Assembly: GCA_017443345.1 (NCBI GenBank)
Contig: JAFSNR010000003.1
Span: 1-41,322 of the forward strand
Length of the DNA stretch: 41,322 nucleotides
Direction: 5' to 3'
Source of the DNA: Prevotella sp.
Lineage (GTDB): Bacteria > Bacteroidota > Bacteroidia > Bacteroidales > Bacteroidaceae
The notes below the pieces were generated by a model, which saw only the letters and a program-made list of their open reading frames with translations, made no database searches and had not been told where the DNA came from. Numbering within the stretch: the first letter of the stretch is position 1; every line of letters starts with the position of its first letter. The translations under genes were made by a program, and so were the position numbers. Positions 7,072-14,643 of the stretch are shown here, in pieces.

Positions 7072-8157
7072 ATGGCAACAAGAAACTTATACATCCCGGA
7101 AAATGTTTCTCACCCAGGTACAACCTTAGATGAGAAAATGAAAGAAATGGGTATGTCTGTCAAGGAGTTCGCAGTGCGTACTTCCAAACCAGAAAAGACT
7201 GTTATTGCCATTATTAAAGGCGACAGTTCTATTACCCCTGAAATGGCTGTAGCTTTCGAAAGCGTTACAAAAATCCCTGCTAACTTCTGGATGAACAGGC
7301 AGCGTATCTATGATGAATGCGTTGCGCGTTCAAAGCGTCAGGCTCAGATCGTGTCTTTTGCAGATTGGGCAAAAAAGTTTCCCTACGCAGACATGGCCAA
7401 TCAAGGCTGGGTTGAAAAGAAAACCGTGCAGGAAGAAAAGACAGCTGTCATTCTTAACTTCTTTGGAGTAAGTTCTCCTACAGCTTGGGAGAACTACTAT
7501 ATGAATCAACAATTAAAAGTTGCTTTTCGTATTTCTCTGGCCACCACTAAAGAACCATATGCTATCTCAGCATGGTTGAGAAAAGGTGAGCTTCAAGCAT
7601 CTGAAATCATCGTTAAAACAGACTATTCTGATAAGCTACTAAGGAGCAAGCTATTTGCTATGAAAGAACTTATGCGGAAGAAACCCGGAAATTTCCCTGA
7701 GCAATTGCAATCCTTATGTGCAGAGTGCGGAATCAAACTCATGTACACACCATGTCTTAAGAAAGCTCCAATCAGCGGCTCTGCAAGATGGATTAACAAT
7801 ATCCCTTGTATTCAACTTTCAGGAAGAAGCAAAAGATATGATACATTCTGGTTCTCATTCTTCCATGAGATAGGACATATTCTACTACATGGAAAGAAAG
7901 ACATCTTCCTTGAAGACATCGAATACAATGTAGAACAGTTGGAAAAGGAGAAGCAGGCAGACGAGTTCTCGTCAGATGTATTGTTGACAGAAAAGGAAAC
8001 CAACATTATCATTGAAGGCAATGATTTTGGAACGACTGCACTGAAGCGGTATGCAGCCCAATTTAACACTCATCCAGCAATCATAGTTGGAAGGTTGCAA
8101 CACCTTAAGATACTTCCATTTGCAAAGCACGTGGAAAGCTTTGAGCTGTTTAATTAG
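7072..8157 (+). CDS. HigA-like antitoxin fused to ImmA/IrrE metallopeptidase domain
   Basis: The 361-residue protein has two parts. Residues 1-90 form a HigA-type Xre helix-turn-helix (HPGTTLDEKMKEMGMS, then a second helix with TSKPEKTV). The C-terminal part holds a zincin motif, H265-E266-I-G-H269, typical of ImmA/IrrE peptidases. HigA proteins neutralise HigB and repress their own promoter, and ImmA/IrrE proteins cleave regulators. The long form could sense or degrade a partner as well as act as antitoxin. Its promoter is the one at 6663-6694. A bidirectional terminator follows at 8189-8226. Confidence 0.85.
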   Translation: MATRNLYIPENVSHPGTTLDEKMKEMGMSVKEFAVRTSKPEKTVIAIIKGDSSITPEMAVAFESVTKIPANFWMNRQRIYDECVARSKRQAQIVSFADWAKKFPYADMANQGWVEKKTVQEEKTAVILNFFGVSSPTAWENYYMNQQLKVAFRISLATTKEPYAISAWLRKGELQASEIIVKTDYSDKLLRSKLFAMKELMRKKPGNFPEQLQSLCAECGIKLMYTPCLKKAPISGSARWINNIPCIQLSGRSKRYDTFWFSFFHEIGHILLHGKKDIFLEDIEYNVEQLEKEKQADEFSSDVLLTEKETNIIIEGNDFGTTALKRYAAQFNTHPAIIVGRLQHLKILPFAKHVESFELFN

Positions 8158-8188
8158 AGGGCAATCACAAAAGAATTGGTAATATATC

Positions 8189-8226
8189 AAAAGGCAGAGA
8201 ATCAAACTAGGACTCCCTGCCTTTTT
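8189..8226. terminator. Bidirectional terminator between convergent transcripts
   Basis: AAAAGGCAG (8189-8197) pairs with CTGCCTTTT (8217-8225). The A-run and T-run flanking the stem allow it to work on both strands, ending the higBA transcript from the left and the long minus-strand operon from the right. Confidence 0.75.
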
Positions 8227-8249
8227 ACTTTTGTTCTTGGCAAATGCCT

Positions 8250-9101
8250 TTATACACGCCTCGAACGATGGAATGACATTGTGCCGTTCAGGATAAGCAC
8301 AAGGTTAAGACTCTTTGTCTCAAGCAAATCCTCGTCGGCGAACTGCTCTTTCATGATATAGTCGAGAATCGTACCGTCTACTACCACTTGGCTTGGCATG
8401 ATAGTGTTAATCTCACAGATTACCCGATTGTCTTCATCGAGGTCAAGGAAGGTGATGTGCGTGTCACAGAAGTCAATTCTGCCATCAACCATCTTTCTCA
8501 GATAGATGTTCATTCTGAGATTATCATGAATGCAGCAGTTTGTCTTACAGTTGAACTGGAGCAGGAATATAGACTGGTCGCCAGGATTATGCCACCAGCC
8601 AATCAGATGTGACTGCGTCAGTTCAGGAATAGCCTTACCCTTCTTGAAATGGCTAGACTTCTGCACGTTGACAGCAGTGGCCGCGTAGCGCAAGACCTCC
8701 AGTTGAAGATTTGCCTCGTCTGCCTGCTTATCGTTCTTGTCTAATCCAATAAAAACCATCTTCTTTTCATACAGTCTTTGGAAGAACGCCTGTTCCAGCC
8801 ACTCCTGTACATGAATGGTGTCTTTTCTCTTGCTCATGACGTACATCACATAGACCCCAAACTCATCTACGAAGTCAATCTCATGCAGGTTGCCTCTGGT
8901 ATCTACTGGCGATGCGACGTACAGATGCCCTGTCAGGTTCTCCATGAACTGCTGCTTTGGCAGATTCAGGATGTTGCACAGGTCATTCAGACAGACATAA
9001 CCCTTGAAATGCTTGTCACTGACTACCTTCACTTTGCCGAACTCCTTACTCTGGAGCAGACGGACTCTTACACTTGGTTGTTTTGAATTTGTCTTTTTCA
9101 T
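8250..9101 (-). CDS. Bro-N domain protein
   Basis: In the 283-residue protein, residues 15-120 follow the Bro-N pattern: a 'VKVVSDKHFKGYVCLNDLC' start, a 'VDEFGVYVMYVMSKRK' centre and a 'VQEWLEQAFFQRL' helix. These correspond to the conserved DVa/ESGLY/W-x-x-x-x-LP segments of that domain. Bro-N is a DNA-binding domain common in phages and mobile elements, often in regulators or antirepressors. The C-terminal half is not recognised. It is the last gene of the minus operon that includes topB, 33 bp after it, and is followed by the bidirectional terminator. Confidence 0.6.
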   Translation of the reverse strand: MKKTNSKQPSVRVRLLQSKEFGKVKVVSDKHFKGYVCLNDLCNILNLPKQQFMENLTGHLYVASPVDTRGNLHEIDFVDEFGVYVMYVMSKRKDTIHVQEWLEQAFFQRLYEKKMVFIGLDKNDKQADEANLQLEVLRYAATAVNVQKSSHFKKGKAIPELTQSHLIGWWHNPGDQSIFLLQFNCKTNCCIHDNLRMNIYLRKMVDGRIDFCDTHITFLDLDEDNRVICEINTIMPSQVVVDGTILDYIMKEQFADEDLLETKSLNLVLILNGTMSFHRSRRV

Positions 9102-9134
9102 TTTTGTTCTTTTTTGTGGGTTATTTGTTGATAC

Positions 9135-11192
9135 TTATTTCTTCTGATTGAATACAAAGGAGATGCCTCCCTTATCGTCTCGTTTGAGTCGTGCCTTGAA
9201 CGGCTTTCCGTCCTTACACTTGAATCCTGACAGCTCACGGGACTGACCTTTGATAATCAAGTCGGTCAGCTCACTGTTGGTCAGTTTCTTTCCCAGAATG
9301 GTACGGAAGATATGGAAGTTGCAGCCTTCATTGGAACAGTTGGCTACCTTATCGAAGAAGCGGATATGTCCCTGATGACACAAAGGACATTCTATCTCTG
9401 TCTGTTTGCCAGTCAGTATGGGCTTCAGACCAGAGTTCAGGAACTCATCGGTTACATGCTTGGTGTACTCGATGATGTCACTGTTGAACTCGTCAACGCT
9501 CATCTTTCCTCGCTCGATGTCAGCGAGCTTTGCCTCCCACTGTCCCGTCAGACTGGCATTGGCAATATCCATATCCTTGACAATCTTGTAGATTTCCATA
9601 CCCTTGGCCGTTGGAACAAGCGACTTCTTTTCCCTGACAACATACTTACGGGCTACAAGTGTTTCGATGATACCGGCTCTGGTAGCAGGTGTACCGATGC
9701 CACTGTCCTTGATGGCCTCACGCTGTGCTTCGTTATCAATCTCCTTGCCACAGGTTTCCATCGCGGCCAATAATGTTCCTTCCGTATGCAGCGGTTTTGG
9801 CTTGGTCTGCCCTTGCTGCAGTTCTGCGCCGGTAAAGCAGACAGTTTCCCCTTGTCGCCATACAGGAATAACCGGCCTTTCCTTGTCATCAACACCATAT
9901 ACAGCCCGCCATCCCATCTGAGTAATGACAGAACTGGTTACGGAGAAGAGAAAACCTCCAGCATCAACGGTATAGGTATTCACCAGTTTGATGCAAGGTA
10001 GAGAAAAGGCTTCCACCATCCTGCCGAGTATCATGTCATAGATGACCTGTTCATCGAGCTTGATGTCCTTGGTCTTGGGATTTACTCCAGTCACCAAAAG
10101 AGCATGGTGATCTTCTATTTTTGAAGCATCCACACATCTGCGAGAAGGTTTTTCTATAGCATCGATGACAGAACGGAACTTGTCGAAGACTGGATTCTGG
10201 AGCAGTCCAGGAATTGTGTCATATACATCATCTGGAATATAGGCAGCATTCGTCCTTGGGTAGGTTATCAGCTGTTTCTCATAGAGACTCTGAGCGATGT
10301 TTAGTGTCTTGTCAGCAGTATAGCCATGCTTGGAGTTGGCAGCTTTCTGCAGACCTGTCAAGTCAAAGAGCAGGGGAGGCTGTTCTGTCATCTGCTTCTT
10401 CTCTGCCTTGATAACCTTTCCACTGCGAGCTTTGCTAGCCGTATTATAGGCTCGCTCTGCTTCTGCTTTCTCATCCCACTTACCGGCACTCGTCAACTTT
10501 ACTCCATCGGTAGTGTCGAGAGTCACCTGCCAGAACGGAACGGACTTGAAGTTCTTGTTCTGCAGGTATCGCTCCACTATCATCACCAGTGTTGGTGTCT
10601 GTACCCTGCCAATGGAATAGAGTGACTTCCCTGTGATACTGCAAGCCTGTGTGGCATTCATACCTACGAGCCAGTCGGCTTCACTTCGTGCCTTGGCAGC
10701 GAGGAAGAGGTTATCATAGTTGCTGTCGGGCTGGAGGTTAGAAAATCCTTCTCGTATAGCGGCATCCGTCAGACTGTTGATCCAAAGACGCAGAACAGGC
10801 TTTTTGATACCGAGATAATTGTAAATATACCGAAAGATTGACTGACCCTCTCTGGCTGAGTCTGTCGCACATATAATGGTATCTGCCTGCTCAAAAAGGT
10901 GCTTGATGATTTTGAGCTGCTTCATCACACCAGGATCATTCTTATAGGTCTTACCCTCTTTCTTCTGCCGTGGAATCATAATAAACTCCTTGGGCAGCAT
11001 GGGAAGGTTGCCCTTCGACCAGCTGTTATAACCGTAGTTCTCAGGCATCGCCAATTGTATCAGATGACCAAAGGCATAGGTCACCTGCCAGCCGTTACCC
11101 TCATAGAAGCCATCCCTCTTCTGGGTGGCTCCTACGATTCGGGCAATGCTCTGTGCAACGCTGGGTTTCTCTGCTAATACAACCTTTCGCAT
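9135..11192 (-). CDS. topB: DNA topoisomerase III (TopB family)
   Basis: The 685-residue type IA topoisomerase has a Toprim domain at the N-terminus (E8 in LAEKPS and ATDSAREGQ at 109-117). Note DSA where many family members have DxD. The GRVQTPTL motif is at 195-202, and the nucleophile Y311 lies in ITYPRTN. The C-terminus (about 600-685) carries one zinc-finger module (CPLCHQG...C...C) with the 'Topoisomerase C-terminal repeat' GKPFKARL motif. Plasmid and ICE TopB proteins of this kind decatenate or resolve single-strand intermediates during transfer. The start is 3 bp after the lipoprotein stop. The triple-module protein at 11801-12628 repeats only its tail. Confidence 0.93.
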   Translation of the reverse strand: MRKVVLAEKPSVAQSIARIVGATQKRDGFYEGNGWQVTYAFGHLIQLAMPENYGYNSWSKGNLPMLPKEFIMIPRQKKEGKTYKNDPGVMKQLKIIKHLFEQADTIICATDSAREGQSIFRYIYNYLGIKKPVLRLWINSLTDAAIREGFSNLQPDSNYDNLFLAAKARSEADWLVGMNATQACSITGKSLYSIGRVQTPTLVMIVERYLQNKNFKSVPFWQVTLDTTDGVKLTSAGKWDEKAEAERAYNTASKARSGKVIKAEKKQMTEQPPLLFDLTGLQKAANSKHGYTADKTLNIAQSLYEKQLITYPRTNAAYIPDDVYDTIPGLLQNPVFDKFRSVIDAIEKPSRRCVDASKIEDHHALLVTGVNPKTKDIKLDEQVIYDMILGRMVEAFSLPCIKLVNTYTVDAGGFLFSVTSSVITQMGWRAVYGVDDKERPVIPVWRQGETVCFTGAELQQGQTKPKPLHTEGTLLAAMETCGKEIDNEAQREAIKDSGIGTPATRAGIIETLVARKYVVREKKSLVPTAKGMEIYKIVKDMDIANASLTGQWEAKLADIERGKMSVDEFNSDIIEYTKHVTDEFLNSGLKPILTGKQTEIECPLCHQGHIRFFDKVANCSNEGCNFHIFRTILGKKLTNSELTDLIIKGQSRELSGFKCKDGKPFKARLKRDDKGGISFVFNQKK

Positions 11193-11195
11193 CTG

Positions 11196-11768
11196 CTACT
11201 TCTGATTAGTGGAACCTTTTTGTTTCTTGCTATTGCTGGTAACCTTTTTGCTTGACTGGCTACCTACAATCGGCAGGTCAAAGTATTTGATGACTGACTT
11301 GCAGTCCTTGTCGATGAAGAACCACCGCTGAGCCTTGTAGTAACATCCGTATTTGCTCTTGGCCGTATAGGATGTACGTACTTTCCATCCCGAAAAGGCT
11401 CCTTTTGGCGATTCGCCTAAGAGATTACCATAGAGATTTGCCGATACCTGCATCTCCATGTCAGCAATCGTCATGGCGTATGCATCGTTCATGTTCGGAT
11501 CCATCATGTAGTTGGTGCGCTCCATCAGGCACTCGGTAGCATCCTTCACGCTCTTGAAAATGATACCCTTTTCCTTGGGCGTAAAGTAACGCAGACCGAA
11601 AGCAGAGTCAGGCTGTGATACCGATTCGATCTTCAGTGATGTAGGCTCTTCCAGTGTCTGTGAGAAATGCTCATTCACCAGAGACTGTATCTTACCCTCC
11701 CTGCTGGTGCAGGAAGTCATGGTGGCTACGCAGAGTATAGCCAGAGAAAATAACTTGATTGTCTTCAT
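11196..11768 (-). CDS. Putative lipoprotein, 190 aa
   Basis: The N-terminus has a charged start, a hydrophobic stretch and a lipobox-like TMTSC at about residues 16-20, so the mature protein would be lipidated at Cys20. The body is soluble with many Lys and Tyr, ends in a Lys/Ser/Gln-rich tail, and shows no recognised domain. It sits between the zinc-module protein and topB in the minus operon. Small lipoproteins in Bacteroidales conjugative elements may be entry-exclusion or envelope components, but no family is claimed. Confidence 0.7.
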   Translation of the reverse strand: MKTIKLFSLAILCVATMTSCTSREGKIQSLVNEHFSQTLEEPTSLKIESVSQPDSAFGLRYFTPKEKGIIFKSVKDATECLMERTNYMMDPNMNDAYAMTIADMEMQVSANLYGNLLGESPKGAFSGWKVRTSYTAKSKYGCYYKAQRWFFIDKDCKSVIKYFDLPIVGSQSSKKVTSNSKKQKGSTNQK

Positions 11769-11800
11769 TGTCTTGTATTTTATGTTTATATGCTATAGTG

Positions 11801-12628
11801 TTATACCAATACGATCTTTCCATCCTGGAACTTCATCTGCTTGTCGAAGGGTCTGCCGTTCTCCCTATAGAAGCGCAGCACCTCGTCCACCTGTCCGTTC
11901 TCACAGAGCTGTCTCACATCCTCAGGAGTCACTATGTGACCGTCGAGGTTGCGCCATACGAAGAACTGGCACTTCACATCCTCATTGGTATAGTTGGAAC
12001 AGTTATATGCCTTGGGCGACACATGAATGTCGCCGCCACAGACCGGACACTTACAGATGGTAGAGTTGAGAAAGACACCGCCGTCTTCCTTCAGACCAAG
12101 CAAGGAAGAGAATGGCTTTCCTCCCTTTGAGACGAATCCGTCGAGTACCTGCTTACGCCCAGCCAGAAAGTTCTCTGCCTCCTGTTCCGTAATCATGCGG
12201 TTACAGATGAAGTTGCCGATGTAGAAGTTACAGTGACTGTCACCCTCCTCGAAGAAATGCTCACAGGCATAGCCCTTGGCCGTCTTTTTCACGCGACCAC
12301 CGCAGACAGGGCATCTTCCCTCCAGATAGTGCTCGTTGAATCCAAGTGCAACCTTTCCGTCCTTCAGGATGAGCTTGGCATGAAAGGGACGGCCAGCCTT
12401 GTTGTGCATCTCCATCTCGCTGGTCTCACCCTTCGTAAGGAGGTGCAGCACCATGTCCTCTGTAACCTCACCTACGTAGTTATTGTTCTTGAAGATGACG
12501 AAGTCACAGCCTTTCCATGTACCGTCGGGCTGTTTCTCGCTGTTGTTACATGACCATCCGAAGGGATGCTCGATGATGTGGCCCTTGCCGCACTTGGGGC
12601 ACAGACCTAAATCCTTTGTGTTATCCAT
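11801..12628 (-). CDS. Three tandem TopB C-terminal zinc modules, no catalytic domain
   Basis: The 275-residue protein is built of three repeats of about 90 residues, starting near 9, 105 and 190. Each has a CPxCGxG/CPVCGG knuckle, a second Cys pair (SCNN...GC, ACEH...HC, NCSN...KC) and a 'GRPFHAKL / GKPFSSLL / GRPFDKQM' strand. This is the same module as the single tail of the neighbouring TopB. It has no Toprim or catalytic Tyr, so it cannot cleave DNA. It probably binds single-stranded DNA as a TopB helper or coat. It lies 32 bp upstream of the lipoprotein gene, in the minus operon. Confidence 0.75.
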   Translation of the reverse strand: MDNTKDLGLCPKCGKGHIIEHPFGWSCNNSEKQPDGTWKGCDFVIFKNNNYVGEVTEDMVLHLLTKGETSEMEMHNKAGRPFHAKLILKDGKVALGFNEHYLEGRCPVCGGRVKKTAKGYACEHFFEEGDSHCNFYIGNFICNRMITEQEAENFLAGRKQVLDGFVSKGGKPFSSLLGLKEDGGVFLNSTICKCPVCGGDIHVSPKAYNCSNYTNEDVKCQFFVWRNLDGHIVTPEDVRQLCENGQVDEVLRFYRENGRPFDKQMKFQDGKIVLV

Positions 12629-12723
12629 GATAAATGTGTTAAAGATGTAATTCTGTTATCCTACAATTCTATTGTCCTATAATGTTGTTATCCTGTAAAA
12701 CTGTAATCTTATGATTCTGTTGT
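12629..12723 (-). repeat. Second spacer of degenerate short words
   Basis: The 95-bp gap is filled with words such as aacagaat, cattatag, gacaatag, aattgtag and gataacag (minus-strand reading). They match in style the words at 2455-2725, again oriented with the flanking genes. No stem or promoter is obvious here. Confidence 0.55.
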
Positions 12724-13419
12724 TCACTTGAAGAGGTCATCCCAGTCCCTGATGCAGGACTCAGCCATCCATTTGCCTTGCATGTAGTTCGCCCAGGTAT
12801 CAGGATCGAGTCCTCGCCAAAGGTCTTCCCAAGACAGATACTGTATCTGCCAGGAGAGGATGTAGAGAGCGCTATTAATATCCTCTAATGATGAAACAAT
12901 CTTCTCGCAGAGCCAGTAGCGTTCTGCGGCATTCAGGAGGTTTACCTTATTGCCGTCAACCGTCTTGGTCTTGACCAGTGACGTGCAGAGAGCAGAAAGA
13001 CTGCCAATCTCGGTATATACACTCCGTATCTCATCAGAGACAGCAAGAGCAATAGCCGTTCCTTTCAGATGACCCTTGCAGGCCTTTCGGACTTCACTGA
13101 TGTTCCTTGGTATCTCCACCGTGACCAGCTCGGTCGTGCGCTTTACCTGATAGAGGTTCTGCATCAGTCCTGACACATTGGCCATATAGTCGAGAACCTT
13201 TTTCTCGATGTCATGGAGCTGTTTGAGCTGCACCTCCTCAATACCAGTAGCAGCAAGAATCTTCTCCTGAGTTTTCTTACGGGCATCAAAGAGTGTTCCC
13301 AAGGTAACAGTCTGTGCTGCCACCGCTGCCGTCAGGGCAGGATCAGTTTGCTGGGCGTGGCCCGAAAGCGTTGCCATCAGCAGCAAACATGTTGTTGCAT
13401 ATCGTATTCCTATTCTCAT
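12724..13419 (-). CDS. Periplasmic conjugation protein, paralogue of the tra-operon 258-aa gene
   Basis: The 231-residue protein has a signal peptide (hydrophobic 9-20, cleavage near HAQQ at 22). The body is helical. The C-terminal motif 'DLWRGLDPDTWANYMQGKW' (about residues 195-213), followed by IRDWDDLF, matches the ending of the protein at 30068-30829 (LDPDSW...KW...VRGWENF), so the two are paralogues. This suggests a VirB5/TraI-like periplasmic component of the transfer apparatus placed outside the tra operon. Its start overlaps the stop of the Toprim gene by four bases. Confidence 0.6.
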   Translation of the reverse strand: MRIGIRYATTCLLLMATLSGHAQQTDPALTAAVAAQTVTLGTLFDARKKTQEKILAATGIEEVQLKQLHDIEKKVLDYMANVSGLMQNLYQVKRTTELVTVEIPRNISEVRKACKGHLKGTAIALAVSDEIRSVYTEIGSLSALCTSLVKTKTVDGNKVNLLNAAERYWLCEKIVSSLEDINSALYILSWQIQYLSWEDLWRGLDPDTWANYMQGKWMAESCIRDWDDLFK

Positions 13420-14597
13420 AATGGTCTCTTTATTCTGTTCTCCCTTAAATTCTCGTCACGCTGGAACTTCGTCTTCTGGACGAGAGTATTTGCTGGCTTG
13501 TTCATTGTCACGTCGTTCCAGTCCTTGTAGCCTTTCGGCGCTTTCCAGACAGAGACATGGCGTGTGAGGTGAAACTCACCGGCCACCCTGTTAAGAGAAA
13601 GCTCGTCATTGGTGATCTTGACCGTCTTGATGCCTCGGTGCTCGATAATAGCCCCTTCGCCTGTACTCACAATGTTCAGCGTGACGCGGTTCAGAAGTGC
13701 CTCCATGCGTATGCCGTAGAGTATTCCCGCCTTGTCATTGTCAAAGCAATCCCAGTAACGGGCATGAGCATAGTAGTCGGTGACCTTACGGATCTGCATA
13801 TTCGAGAAGGAACCGCCAGTAGAGACGAATACCGATGTCGGAAGGTCAATACGGGACTTATTCACCTGATAGAACGCCATGGCATCATAGCCACTCTCGA
13901 AGAAATAGACATTTCGGACGCTTTCGGTATTGCCATCAGAAAAGTCCGCTATCCATGCAGCCGTAGAGCTGTTTGTCCCCTCGACTTTCATCTTGAAGCC
14001 ACTGTAGCCCCGCAATTCGCAGCCCTCAATGGTATCAGAGCCAGGCTGCCTGTATGGAAAGGCAAGGTTACGGTACTTGAACTCAGCCTTGGTATCGGTA
14101 ATCCGAACGAGCCAGGGGAGGAACACCCTGACTGTTTCCTCATCGATGCTACGCTGCCGGAAGTACGACATCACAGAGTCAAAATGCTCCGCAGCCGGTT
14201 CGATGACGTAGCGTGAAGCATCAAAGATTTTGGAGGATGTACTCTTAGCGAGGTCATACTCACGCTTGAAAGTGTAGTCAGTTCCCGTGAACTTGTCTAT
14301 GACAGCATCAATCATGTCATATTCCGTTTCACCGACCACGCCAAAGGCATTCAGATTCTCCTTAATCAGACTGATGACATCCCCGCCACTGCTTCCATTG
14401 CGATGAAAGTAGGTCTGGGAAGACTTGTCGTTTGGATGGCTGATGATGATGGAGTCGGTCTTGCGACCGACGCCATCACGCAGGCACATTTCAATGTACC
14501 GTCCCACACCAGCCCTTCTGTCCAGCTTATAGCCGAGGTAGGAGGCGATCTCGTCGATTCCCACCTTGGCCTTGAATGTCGTGTACTTGTCATTCAT
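13416..14597 (-). CDS. Toprim domain primase-like protein
   Basis: The 393-residue protein has an N-terminal region (1-110) with 'YFHRNGSSGGDVISLIKEN' in the place where DnaG-like primases keep the CHC2 finger, here without the cysteines. The Toprim-like domain follows, with 'VFFES/YFFESGYDAMAFYQ' and a D-x-D-like DCFDNDKAG at about 280-290. Such DUF3991/Toprim proteins accompany relaxase systems and may prime or process the transferred strand. No polymerase catalytic triad is visible beyond the Toprim acids. It is followed by the periplasmic protein with ATGA overlap. Confidence 0.75.
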   Translation of the reverse strand: MNDKYTTFKAKVGIDEIASYLGYKLDRRAGVGRYIEMCLRDGVGRKTDSIIISHPNDKSSQTYFHRNGSSGGDVISLIKENLNAFGVVGETEYDMIDAVIDKFTGTDYTFKREYDLAKSTSSKIFDASRYVIEPAAEHFDSVMSYFRQRSIDEETVRVFLPWLVRITDTKAEFKYRNLAFPYRQPGSDTIEGCELRGYSGFKMKVEGTNSSTAAWIADFSDGNTESVRNVYFFESGYDAMAFYQVNKSRIDLPTSVFVSTGGSFSNMQIRKVTDYYAHARYWDCFDNDKAGILYGIRMEALLNRVTLNIVSTGEGAIIEHRGIKTVKITNDELSLNRVAGEFHLTRHVSVWKAPKGYKDWNDVTMNKPANTLVQKTKFQRDENLRENRIKRPL

Positions 14598-14643
14598 GTC
14601 AAACGATTGGATGATTCAATGCTCAATGATTTAATGCAGACAG

